Source: Catellatospora paridis
GTDB taxonomy: Bacteria; Actinomycetota; Actinomycetes; Mycobacteriales; Micromonosporaceae
Length of the DNA: 64,000 nucleotides
Assembly: GCF_009720365.1 (NCBI RefSeq)
Contig: NZ_ML769313.1
Location: 668,591 to 732,590 of the forward strand
Direction: 5' to 3'
Part shown: positions 1-11,500 of the stretch, one piece after another
Position numbering within the stretch: the stretch's first letter is position 1
How the letters are laid out: every line of letters begins with the position of its first letter
Program-made: the position numbers and the translations under genes
The notes under the pieces: model-generated
Seen by the model: only the letters and a program-made list of their open reading frames with translations
The model's database searches: none
Told to the model about the DNA's origin: nothing

Positions 1-169
1 GCACGTCGGTGACGACGATGTCAGGCCGTAGCAGCGGCACCTGCTCGCGCAGCGCGGCGGCGTCGCCGACCGCGGCGGCCACCTCGTGCCCGAAGTGGCG
101 CAGCAGGCTGGTCAGGCCCTCCCGCAGCAGCACCGAGTCCTCGGCCAGCACCACCCTCAGCGCTCGCAC
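1..169 (-). CDS. Response regulator, NarL/LuxR family (N-terminal part, cut by window edge)
   Basis: The reading frame begins with GTG at 169 and runs off the left edge, so only about 56 residues are visible. They read as a receiver domain start: a short hydrophobic strand, then a Glu-Asp acidic pair (AED), and the strand containing the expected phospho-acceptor aspartate (DIVVTD) at the edge. The gene overlaps the 3' end of the kinase gene by 13 bases, so the two are translationally coupled. The pairing with a HisKA_3 kinase makes a NarL-type C-terminal helix-turn-helix very likely, but that part is outside the window. It probably controls the neighbouring ABC exporter. Confidence 0.8.
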   Translation of the reverse strand, partial: MRALRVVLAEDSVLLREGLTSLLRHFGHEVAAAVGDAAALREQVPLLRPDIVVTDV

Positions 170-1368
170 GGCAGCTCCACCCGCAGCAGGGTCGGCCCGC
201 CGGGCGGGCTGGCCAGCAGCAGCCGACCGCCGACCGCCGCCGCCCGGTCGGCCAGGCCGGTCAGCCCGGTGCCGCGGGCCGGATCGGCGCCGCCCGCGCC
301 GTCGTCGTGGACCTCCAGCACGAGCCGCCGGTCCTGCGTCCACGCCGCGACCCGGCCGCCGGCCGCTCTGCTGTGCCGGGCCAGGTTGGCCAGCGCCTCG
401 TTGACTGCGAAGTACGCGGTGACCTCGACCGGTGCGGGCAGCCGCCCGTTCAGGCGCAGGTCGAGCTCGACCGGCACGGGGGAGCGTCCCGCGATGTCAC
501 GGATCGCGGCGGCCAGCCCGCGGTCGCTGAGCACCTGCGGGTGCACGCCGCGGATCAGCTCGCGCAGCTCGGCCAGCGCCGCCGCGGTCTGCTGCTTGGC
601 GTCGTCGAGCAGCGGCGCGACCGCGTGCTCGTCGGCGACCTGCAGCCGGGCCAGGCCGAGCGTGACGCTCAGCGCGACGAGCCGCTGCTGCGCGCCGTCG
701 TGCAGGTCGCGCTCGATGCGGCGGCGTTCGGAGTCGAAGCCCGCGGCCAGCCGCTCCCGCGAGCGCATGACTTCGACCAGGTCGGTGTCGGTCGGCGCCA
801 GCACCGCGCGGGCGATCGCGGCACGCGCCCCGGCCCAGGCCGTGATCGGGTACGCGGCGAACGGCAGCATGACGAACCCGGCGGCGCACAGCATGGCGGC
901 GAACCACGGGCCGGCGGGCAGTTCGGCGCCGGGGCCGGACGGCTGCAGCGGGGCCGACATCAGCATCAGCGGCGGGAGCAGCGACAGCAGCACCACGGCC
1001 ACGTCGAGCCACCAGGCCACGCAGGCGCTGAGCACGGCGTACCCGATCTCGCGCCAGGTGCCGGGCTCGCGCAGGCGCAGCGGCGGGCGCGCCGGCAGCG
1101 GGCGGGTGTCGACCAGGCGCAGCCGCCGCCGGTCGAACCCGGCGATCAGCGGCCCGGCGGCCACCACGATCAGCAGCGCGGCCACCAGCAGGCCGATCAG
1201 CGCGGTGCGCCCCGGGCGCAGCAGCTCGATCGCGACCAGCAGCGCCATCGGCAGGGCCGCCGGGACCAGCCCGGCGGCCAGATACACCAGGGACCGCCAC
1301 GGCCAGGCCGAACGCGCCAGCCGCCAGGGCGGGGTCGCGGCGGCGGACAGAGCGGTGCGAGGGGTCAC
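157..1368 (-). CDS. Sensor histidine kinase, NarL/DesK type (HisKA_3)
   Basis: This 403-residue GTG-start protein has several hydrophobic segments in its N-terminal half (about residues 25-70 and 120-185). They are followed by the dimerisation/phospho-acceptor motif ERDLHDGAQQRLVAL, whose His is the acceptor, and a HATPase_c domain with the N-box region (NEALANLARHS) and the glycine-rich DDGAGG and GTGLTGL boxes. This is the classical actinobacterial NarL-family kinase layout. It is co-transcribed with the regulator that overlaps its 3' end and is divergent from a MacB-like ABC exporter, a common arrangement for cell-envelope or antimicrobial stress sensing. The ligand cannot be read from the sequence. 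Confidence 0.93.
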   Translation of the reverse strand: MTPRTALSAAATPPWRLARSAWPWRSLVYLAAGLVPAALPMALLVAIELLRPGRTALIGLLVAALLIVVAAGPLIAGFDRRRLRLVDTRPLPARPPLRLREPGTWREIGYAVLSACVAWWLDVAVVLLSLLPPLMLMSAPLQPSGPGAELPAGPWFAAMLCAAGFVMLPFAAYPITAWAGARAAIARAVLAPTDTDLVEVMRSRERLAAGFDSERRRIERDLHDGAQQRLVALSVTLGLARLQVADEHAVAPLLDDAKQQTAAALAELRELIRGVHPQVLSDRGLAAAIRDIAGRSPVPVELDLRLNGRLPAPVEVTAYFAVNEALANLARHSRAAGGRVAAWTQDRRLVLEVHDDGAGGADPARGTGLTGLADRAAAVGGRLLLASPPGGPTLLRVELPCER

Positions 1369-1476
1369 CGCACGACCCTAACCTGCACCGATGGCCCGCA
1401 CAGTAGTGCTGGGGCTAGTGCCGATCCTCGCCGTCGCACCAGTGTGCCGGGCCGTGTGTTCGGGTGAGGTGGTCGC

Positions 1477-2210
1477 ATGACATCAACGGCGACGGTCCGC
1501 CTGCACGCGGTCCGCAAGACGTACCGGACCGGTGCGCACACGGTCACCGCACTGGACGGGGTGAGCGCCGAGTTCACCGCGGGCAGCTTCACCGCGGTGA
1601 TGGGGGCGTCCGGCTCGGGCAAGTCCACCCTGCTGCAGTGCGCGGCCGGGCTCGACACCGTCGACAGCGGGCAGATCACCGTCGATGGCACCGACCTGGC
1701 TGGGCTGTCCGAGCACGCCCGTACGCTGCTGCGCCGCGACCGGATCGGGTTCGTGTTCCAGGCGTACAACCTGGTCGGTGCGCTGACCGCGGCGCAGAAC
1801 ACGGCGCTGCCGCTGCGGTTGGCCCGGCGCGCGCCGCAGGGCGCGGCGGTCGCGCAGGCGCTGGCCGAGGTCGGGCTCGCCGAGCGGGCCGGGCACTACC
1901 CGGCGCAGCTGTCCGGCGGGGAGCAGCAGCGGGTCGCCATCGCCCGCGCCCTGATCACCCGGCCGGCGGTGCTGTTCGCCGACGAGCCCACCGGAGCGCT
2001 CGACAGCACGTCGTCGGCGGTGGTGCTGGCGGCACTGCGGCGGCTGGTCGACGGGCACGGGCAGACCGTCGTGATGGTGACCCACGATCCCGCGGCGGCC
2101 GCGGTCGCCGACCGGGTGCTGGTGCTGGCCGACGGGCGGCTGGTCGACGAGATCACCGGCGCGGATCCGGCGCGCATCGCGGCCCGGCTGGCCGCCGGGG
2201 CGGTGGCCGC

Positions 2211-2214
<4 letters not shown>
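1477..2214 (+). CDS. ABC transporter ATP-binding protein, MacB/LolD type
   Basis: This 245-residue ATPase has Walker [11 protein letters not shown], signature [15 protein letters not shown], Walker B VLFADEPTGALD and H-loop VMVTHD. The ADEPTGALD form is typical of the LolD/MacB/FtsE group that couples to FtsX-like permeases. Its stop overlaps the next gene's ATG by four bases (ATGA), so the pair forms one operon. It lies divergent from the two-component genes, which suggests it is their regulatory target. Export of a peptide, lipid or antimicrobial is likely; the substrate is unknown. Confidence 0.95.
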
Positions 2215-4784
<2,570 letters not shown>

Positions 4785-4984
4785 ACCCGAACATTCACGG
4801 CAGGCCGGAGCCGTATAGCCACCCGGCGCGACGGATGCGAGGCGGGACGGGATCAGATGCGGCCGACCGTCGGCCCAGGGTTTGAACAGGCAGGCATCCG
4901 GGGAACGTCATGTCGGGTGCACGGGGTGGAAAAGTACTGATTCGTCCACCACCGGTGCCGGTGACAGGACGGCGAGGTGCGCGG

Positions 4985-6193
4985 ATGACCCAGGTGACGT
5001 ACGACCCGTGGCATGCGGCGCTGCTGGATCTGCTGCACCTGACCCAGCAGGCGCAGGACGACGAGGTCGCCGAGTGTGTCAGCGCGGCGCTGCGCCCGCT
5101 CGGCCTGGAGACCACCTGTTACCTGGTCGACGAGGAGCAGCGCCACCTGCGCCCGCTGCCGGAGCGCGGCCGGGAGCAGCCCGACGCGCTGGGCGTGGAG
5201 GGCACGATCGCGGGCCGGGCCTTCACCAGCGTGCACACCCAGCGGGTGGGCGCCGGCGCCGGCGGCCGGTTGTGGGTGCCGCTGGTGGACGGCACCGAAC
5301 GCCTGGGCGTGGTGGACGTCGTGCTGCGCCGCGACGACTGCGACATCGAGGCGCTGCAGGACTGGTGTGAGAGCTACGTGAACCTGGTCGGGCACCTGCT
5401 GGCGGTGAAGATGCCGTACGGCGACTCGCTGCAGCAGGTCCGGCGGACCCGGCCGATGACGGTGGCGGGCGAGCTGCTGCTGTCGACGCTGCCGCCGATG
5501 ACGTTCACCTCCGACCGGCTCGTGATCAGCGCGGTGCTGGAACCGCACTACGACATCGGTGGCGACGCCTTCGACTACGCGCTCGACGGCGAGATGGCGT
5601 GGTTCTGCGTGCTCGACGGCATGGGCCGCGGCCTGCACGCGGCGGTCATGACGGTGACCGCGCTGGCCGCCATCCGCGCGGCCCGCCGCGACAACCGAGG
5701 CCTGTACGCCATCGCGCAGGCCACCGAGGACGCGCTGCGCGACCAGTTCCACGACACCGCCTACGTCACGGGGGTGCTGTGCGAGCTGCACACCGGCACC
5801 GGACGGCTGCGCTACATAAGCGCCGGGCATCCCGCGCCGCTGCTGCTGCGCCGCGGTCGGGCCGTCGGCGAGCTGACCGGTGGCCATAGGCTGCCGCTGG
5901 GGCTCGACGACGGCACGATCGAGGTGGCCGAGGAGATGCTGGAGCCGGGGGACGAGCTGCTGCTGTACACCGACGGCATCGTCGAGGCGAGCGACCGGCG
6001 CGGGGAGATGTTCGGCGTCGAGCGGCTCGCCGACCTCACCGAGCGGGCGGCGCAGGCGAAGTTGCCCGCCCCGGAGACGCTGCGCGGGCTGGCCCACCGG
6101 GTCGCCGAGTTCCGCGACGGCCCGCCCCGCGACGACGCGACGCTGATGCTGGTCGAATGGTCGGCGGAGGCGGCCCGGCGCGTGCTGCCCTGA
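4985..6193 (+). CDS. PP2C-family SpoIIE/RsbU serine phosphatase with N-terminal GAF-like domain
   Basis: About 402 residues from ATG 4985, which has a GGCGAGG sequence upstream; a longer start at 4910 is possible but lacks support. The N-terminal half (about 1-150) looks GAF-like. The C-terminal half is a SpoIIE phosphatase with the metal-binding acidic motifs YDIGGDAFDY, LDGMGRG, YTDGIVEA and the terminal RDDATLM. Proteins of this type dephosphorylate anti-anti-sigma factors and release alternative sigma factors in general stress or developmental control. No anti-sigma or STAS partner is adjacent, so its target is elsewhere. It appears to be a single-gene unit. Confidence 0.93.
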   Translation: MTQVTYDPWHAALLDLLHLTQQAQDDEVAECVSAALRPLGLETTCYLVDEEQRHLRPLPERGREQPDALGVEGTIAGRAFTSVHTQRVGAGAGGRLWVPLVDGTERLGVVDVVLRRDDCDIEALQDWCESYVNLVGHLLAVKMPYGDSLQQVRRTRPMTVAGELLLSTLPPMTFTSDRLVISAVLEPHYDIGGDAFDYALDGEMAWFCVLDGMGRGLHAAVMTVTALAAIRAARRDNRGLYAIAQATEDALRDQFHDTAYVTGVLCELHTGTGRLRYISAGHPAPLLLRRGRAVGELTGGHRLPLGLDDGTIEVAEEMLEPGDELLLYTDGIVEASDRRGEMFGVERLADLTERAAQAKLPAPETLRGLAHRVAEFRDGPPRDDATLMLVEWSAEAARRVLP

Positions 6194-6211
6194 GCCGCCG
6201 GTCCGGCGTGG

Positions 6212-6808
6212 TCAGCGCGGGGAGGTCCAGCCCGTGCCTGCGGGAGCGGCCGTGCCCGCGGGCTGGGCGGCGAGAGCGGCCGGTGGCACGTATGGCTGGT
6301 GCGCTGCGTTCATCGCCGCGGTGAACTCGGCGTCGAACTCGGGAGCGGGATCGCGTACGGCGATCCACTGCCCGTCGCGGGTGACGCGCGCTTGCGCGAT
6401 GACCTCCCATCGGGCGCGGACCAGTCCGATGTAGCCGACGATCACGATGATCAGCGCAGCGGCCAGCAGCAGTGGCGCAGCCGGCTCGCCGACGTTCATC
6501 GTGACCGCGGCCACGGGAACCGCGAAGCCGACGGCGGTGAGCAGCCCGAACCACACCCGCTGCCGGCGTCGCCGGGTGCGGCACCGGCCGCAGTAGTGCC
6601 ACACGGGCGCATCGACGACCTGGCGGGTGGTGGCGCGCACGATGAGGAAGACGAGCAGGCCCAGCGGTATCAGCGCGTAGGTCCACCCGGCCGGGGCCGA
6701 CTCGAACCTGGTGCGAGCCCGCAGCGTGGGCGGAAGTCCGTGTCGGCTGCACACGCTCGGGATGCCGTGTCCCACGGCGGCCCAACTGGCGGGAATGAGG
6801 GTCTGCAC
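6212..6808 (-). CDS. Hypothetical membrane protein with Cys/His cluster
   Basis: This 198-residue protein starts at GTG 6808 with GAGGAG upstream. A short cytoplasmic N-terminus contains CSRHGLPP, then a hydrophobic segment (about 41-58), a loop with YCGRC followed by an Arg-rich stretch, two adjacent hydrophobic segments (about 85-130) and a soluble C-terminal tail. The Cys/His residues in the N-terminus and loop could bind zinc; this is inference. I do not recognise a named family. It converges with the phosphatase gene and has no operon partner. Confidence 0.75.
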   Translation of the reverse strand: MQTLIPASWAAVGHGIPSVCSRHGLPPTLRARTRFESAPAGWTYALIPLGLLVFLIVRATTRQVVDAPVWHYCGRCRTRRRRQRVWFGLLTAVGFAVPVAAVTMNVGEPAAPLLLAAALIIVIVGYIGLVRARWEVIAQARVTRDGQWIAVRDPAPEFDAEFTAAMNAAHQPYVPPAALAAQPAGTAAPAGTGWTSPR

Positions 6809-6910
6809 GATGCTCCTCGGCGTCGATCCCGGCGGCTGCGGTGACCGATCATCGCACGGACCACGCGGCGGTGGGGGCCGAGACGGACGTCCACGAACGA
6901 GCGGTGACGG

Positions 6911-7519
6911 CTAGCCGGACACCATGCCGAGCATCATGGTGACCTGGGCGGTGCGGGAGGAGTCGACGCGGGTTGCGAACTCCAGGATCTTCGGGTTGAC
7001 GCCGGAGGTCAGCTCCATCCGGGCGTACTCGATGGCCTGGTGCTGGTGGCCGAGCAGCAGGTTGAGGAAGACCTTGTCGAACTCGGCGGCGGGGGCGTCG
7101 CGCAGCGCCTTGACCTCGTCCGGCCCGGTTGCGGGCAGGCCGCCGTGTCCGGCGTGCAGGTTCGGGTCGGCGGCGGGGGTGAGCGGCTTGGCCCAGCCGC
7201 GCAACCAGCCCTGCACCGCGGTCAGCTCGTCGGCCTGCGTCACGTCCATCGCCGAGGCAAGATCGCGCACCTTCGTGTTCTGGGTGCGGCCGGCGGCGAG
7301 CTTGAGCAGCTCGGCCGCGGGGCCGTACTGTGCGGCCATCATCTGCAGGAACATCACGTCGGTGTCGTTGTACCCACCCGATTCGTCGAGCGGCGGCGGC
7401 GGCGACCCGGACGGCGGCGCGAACGACGGCGCGATCGACGGGCCGGCGGTGACACCGGGCGGCGCGTCGCAGGCGGCCAGGGTCACCAGGGCGACGGCAA
7501 GCAGGACGAAGCGCTTCAT
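6911..7519 (-). CDS. DUF305-family lipoprotein
   Basis: I start this at ATG 7519 (MKRFVLL), about 202 residues, because GAGGAG lies upstream; an ATG nine codons earlier is in frame. The N-terminus is a lipoprotein signal with lipobox TLAAC. The mature part has the two-fold DUF305 pattern of ferritin-like helices. The second repeat keeps a histidine-rich helix (LLLGHQHQAIEYARM), while the corresponding helix of the first repeat reads FLQMMAAQYGPAAELL and lacks the usual His pair. DUF305 proteins are extracytoplasmic and often linked to copper or other metals. It should be membrane-anchored outside the cell. Confidence 0.88.
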   Translation of the reverse strand: MKRFVLLAVALVTLAACDAPPGVTAGPSIAPSFAPPSGSPPPPLDESGGYNDTDVMFLQMMAAQYGPAAELLKLAAGRTQNTKVRDLASAMDVTQADELTAVQGWLRGWAKPLTPAADPNLHAGHGGLPATGPDEVKALRDAPAAEFDKVFLNLLLGHQHQAIEYARMELTSGVNPKILEFATRVDSSRTAQVTMMLGMVSG

Positions 7520-7613
7520 GTGCGGGTGGCTCCTCGTGGCGGGCACCGGACGCAGGGATCTCGTGGGGGCCGGTCCGCGGCTCGGGTGAGCCGCGGACCG
7601 GGTCAGGCGGTGA

Positions 7614-8354
7614 TCAGATGCGCTGCCACAGGGCAGGCACGTTGGGCGGCTCCCAGCCGGCGAGCGCGGTGTGCGCCTGCAGGCAGCGGTAGCTGAGCCC
7701 GCCGTAGGTCACCGTGGCGCCGACGCCGTACGCGGTGCCTGCGGCCCAGGTGCCACCGCCGGGGTTGGTCGGCGGCGGGGACTGCGGCGGGTTGGGCGGG
7801 TTGGGCGACGGCGACGACGGGGGCGGCGTGGGGTTGCCGCCACCGCCGCCTACCTGCAGGTCCACGCAGGAGTAGAACGCCATCGCGGTGTCGTAGATGT
7901 TCCACCGGGCAAGCACGAGGATGCGGCCGGTGCGTCCGCCGAGGCTGACGTTGTGCGAGACCGTCGCACCGGGCTGGGCGCCGTTGTCGTTGACCACCGC
8001 GATGCGGGTGCTTCCGACGAAGTACTCCCAGGTGCTGGTGCGGTGGCGGGCGGTGAGCACCCAGTTGAACGTGACGTTGTTGCCGACCGAGGCCGCGGGC
8101 CAGTTCTTGCTGTTGTCGTTGAGCACCGCGAACCGGCTGCCGCCGCCGTTGCACTGCATCGAGCCCTTGGGGGCTTCGACGCTCTGCGGCTCCCAGACGA
8201 TGTCGCCGCAGTTGGCGACGCGGCCCTGGGCGCAGTTGGCCTGGCGGCTGGGCGGGGACGAGATGTACCCGTGCGCGCTCGCCGGAGTGGCGATCATGCC
8301 GGACACCAGGATCGTGAAGATGGACAGGACGGGTAGGACGATCCGCTTTCGCAT
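7614..8354 (-). CDS. Secreted lytic polysaccharide monooxygenase (AA10) with C-terminal CBM5/12
   Basis: The 246-residue precursor has a signal peptide ending PASA, so His28 becomes the N-terminal residue of the mature enzyme, as required for the copper histidine brace. His104 (in LTARHRTSTWEYF) is the second ligand. The AA10 domain covers about residues 28-180, followed by a Pro/Ser/Gly linker and a chitin-binding CBM5/12 module with the GWEPPNVPALW ending. AA10 enzymes cleave crystalline chitin or cellulose oxidatively; the CBM5/12 favours chitin but does not prove it. It is a single gene with its own AT-rich upstream region. Confidence 0.96.
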   Translation of the reverse strand: MRKRIVLPVLSIFTILVSGMIATPASAHGYISSPPSRQANCAQGRVANCGDIVWEPQSVEAPKGSMQCNGGGSRFAVLNDNSKNWPAASVGNNVTFNWVLTARHRTSTWEYFVGSTRIAVVNDNGAQPGATVSHNVSLGGRTGRILVLARWNIYDTAMAFYSCVDLQVGGGGGNPTPPPSSPSPNPPNPPQSPPPTNPGGGTWAAGTAYGVGATVTYGGLSYRCLQAHTALAGWEPPNVPALWQRI

Positions 8355-8440
8355 GTCTCCTCCTCGCTTCTGTGCGGGATGGACGGACCGGGAGGGACGA
8401 GTGCCGGTGTCGTGAGAGGAGACATCGACACTCGTTCACG

Positions 8441-8480
8441 AAAACATAAATTAAACAGTCCTAACTGTAAATACGCTTAA
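8441..8480 (-). promoter_or_regulatory. AT-rich upstream region of the LPMO gene with short dyad
   Basis: In a GC-rich setting this block is strikingly AT-rich. It contains the dyad ACAGT-ccta-ACTGT (8455-8468). On the LPMO strand it includes GTTAGGA, the same core as in the operator-like motifs at 32976 and 33202, but without the remainder of that motif. It probably holds the promoter and operator of the LPMO gene. Confidence 0.45.
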
Positions 8481-8515
8481 CTGAGATTGCGTTCAAGTTG
8501 GCACGTGTCCGGAAA

Positions 8516-8554
8516 GCAGGAAGCCCCGGCCGCGTTCCGGCCGGGGCTTCCTGC
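8516..8554 (-). terminator. Intrinsic terminator of the double ABC exporter gene
   Basis: A perfect 17-bp stem (8516-8532 with 8538-8554) with a 5-base loop lies eight bases past the exporter stop. On the minus strand the stem is followed by a short T-run (TTTCC). Confidence 0.85.
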
Positions 8555-8561
8555 GTGTCGG

Positions 8562-11500
8562 TCAACCGGCCAGGTGGCCCCAACCCGCCTCCAGCTCGCT
8601 CCACGAGCCCTGCGCGACCACCTCGCCGTTGATCAGCACGACGACCCGGTCGGCCTGCACGAGCGCGGCCCGCTTGGACGTCGAGCCGACGACGGTCAGC
8701 CCGTGCGCGCGCAGCGCCTGCCACAGCGCCAGCTCCGTGGTCACGTCCAGGGCGGACGACACGTCGTCGGCGATCAGCAGCTCGGTGCCCGGCGCCAGGG
8801 CCCGCGCCAGCGCCAGCCGCTGCAGCTGGCCGCCGGACAGCCGGGTGCCCTTGTGCCCGATCAGCAGCTCCATGCCACTGCCCGCCGCGGCCAGGTCGTG
8901 CTCCAGCTGCGCCGTCGCCACCGCCTGCGCGGCGTCGACGTCATGGCCGAGGCGGATGTTGTCGCCGACCGTGCCGGACAGCACCCGCGGCAGCTGCGCC
9001 ACGTACCCGACCTGGTTGGGGCGCAGGAACACCTCCGGCTCGGCGACCCGGTCACCGTTCCACAGCAGCTCGCCGTCGTGGTGCACGATGCCCGCCAGGG
9101 CCCGCAGCAGCGACGACTTGCCCGAGCCGACCGGGCCGAGCACGAGCACCAGGTCACCGCGCTCCACGATGAGGTCGACCCCCCGTACGCCGACGGTGCC
9201 GTCCTCGTGCACCGCGCCGAACTTCGACAGCTCCAGCCGGTGCAGCGGGTTGCGCGGCGCGGCCACCGGCCCGGGGGCGGTGCCTGCGGACAGGTCCACG
9301 CCCGGCACCGCCGCCGAGTAGGCGCCCACCCCGGCCATCGCCACGGTGCGCCTGGTCCACACCCGCGCCGACGGCAGCTGCGACACCAGTGAGGCCGTGG
9401 TCCACGCGAACCACCGCGCCGAGCCCAGCGTCGACACCGCCACCAGGGTCGCGCCCGCGCCCAGGTCACCGGCCATGAACAGGGCCCACACCGCGATCGG
9501 CAGCAGGCCCGCCAGCAGCGACGGCGTCGAACGCGCCCACACCTGCATGGCGATCTCCTGGCGCTGGCGTTCGCTGCGGGCGGCGTCGAGCCGGGCCAGC
9601 TGGCCCAGCACCGGCCGGGTCGCGCCGGCCAGCTTGACCGTGCGCGCCGACGACAGCGACGACACCAGGAACGTGGCGAACGCGGCCCGTGCCGCCACGG
9701 TGTGCGCGGCCGAGCGTTTCAGCACCGGTGCGAAGACCGTCGCGGCCAGCGCCGAGACCACCATCGTGCCGGTGAAGAACAGCGCGGGCACGATCGAGCC
9801 GGACACCAGCGTCATCGCGACGATCATGACGATGCTGATGGTCTGGTCGACCAGGTTGTCGGCGAGCATCACCACCCGCTCGTTGTCGCCGCCCTGCGCG
9901 ACGACCTCGGCCGGGGTGTGCGCGCTGACCCGGCGCGGCCCGGTCTGCCCGTGCACCAGCCGCAGGTTGATCCGCAGCATCTGCCGGACCCACCACTCCG
10001 GATACCACAGGCCCGCGAAGTAGCCCGCCGGGGTGGTCACGGCCAGCCCGGCGACGATGCCGACCGCCGGCCACCACGGGCTGCCGGAGCCGTCGACCAC
10101 GTCGGCCCACAGCCACGGCAGCACCGTGCCGTCCAGGCCGAACAGCACCATGACGGTGAACAGCGCGACCGAGACCTGGCCGAAGCGGAAGTCGTTGACG
10201 GTCAGCCGGAAGATCTCGCGCAGGGTGCGCACCCGCTGCGGGGCCGGCAGCGGCGGCGGGTCGGCCTTCGCCGGTGCGACCAGGTCCGCGCTAGGGACGC
10301 CGCCGGTGCTCGCGGCCGGGATCCCGGGCCGCGCGGGGGCACCCGGCGGCCCGTCGCCCGACGCGCCCTCGCCGGTCGACTCCAGGCCGTACGCGGTCGC
10401 CAGGACCAGCTCGCCGTCGGCCGCGCTGCTGTGGCTGGTGGCCAGCAGCTGCGCGAACCGCGCCGACTCCGACAGCGGCCCGGCCTCCACGACCCGGCCG
10501 TCGGCCAGCACCACGACCTCGTCGCAGTCACGCACCGAGGACAGCCGGTGCGCGATGACCACGCCGATCCGGCCGCGCAGCAGCCGCTGGGCGGCGTGCT
10601 GCACCCGCGACTCGGTGACCGGGTCCATCCGGGCGGTGGCCTCGTCGAGGATCACCACCTGCGGGTCACGGACCAGGATGCGCGCGAACGCGACCAGCTG
10701 CTCCTGGCCCGCCGACAGCTTCTGGCCGCCCTCGCCGAGCTTCGTCTGCAGGCCGTCGGGCAGCGTGTCGACCCACGAGGTCAGACCCAGCTCGTCCATG
10801 GCCCGCCCGGCCGCGTCGAGCAGCTCCGGGTCGAACAGCGCGATGTTCTCCGCCAGCGTGCCGGCCAGGATCTCGGTGCGCTGCGGCACGATCGAGACCC
10901 AGCGCCGCAGCGCCTCGACCTCCAGGTCGAGCAGGTCCATCCCGCCCAGGAACACCGTGCCGCGGGGCACGTCCACGGCCCGGGTCAGCACCTTGGCCAG
11001 CGTCGACTTGCCCGAGCCGGTCCGGCCCACCAGGGCGTACGAGCGTCCGGGCGCGAAGGTCAGGTCCAGCTCCCGCAGCGCCGGCCGCCGCCGGTCGGTG
11101 GAGTAGTGGAAGGTCAGCCCGCGTACCTCGATGTTGCCGGTGGCGGGCGCCGCGCCGCCGGTCGGCTCCTGCGGCGTGTCGCGCAGCAGCTGCACCCGCG
11201 CCCACGCGCCCAGCGCGTGCTGCAGCTCCGGCAGCATCCGGCTGACCTGCTCGACGGTGCCGCCGAAGGCCAGCGCCAGCAGCCACGCGCCGGTGAGCCG
11301 GGCCGCACCCAGGTGGCCCGCCGACAGCGCCCACACGCCGCCGAGCACGAGCACGGCGATGCCCGCCCGGGTCACGCCGGAGGCGATGGTGCTCACCCGC
11401 GAGGACAGCGCCCACACGCGACGGCCGCGGGTGAGCACCTCACGGGAGCGCTGGGCGTAGAGGCGCAGCACGTACGGGCGGCCCAGGCTGGTGCGCACGT

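Noticed and set aside
86-1467. Long plus-strand open frames opposite the histidine kinase
   Set aside because: Composition is the typical Arg/Ala/Pro-rich shadow of a high-GC gene, with no domain motifs.
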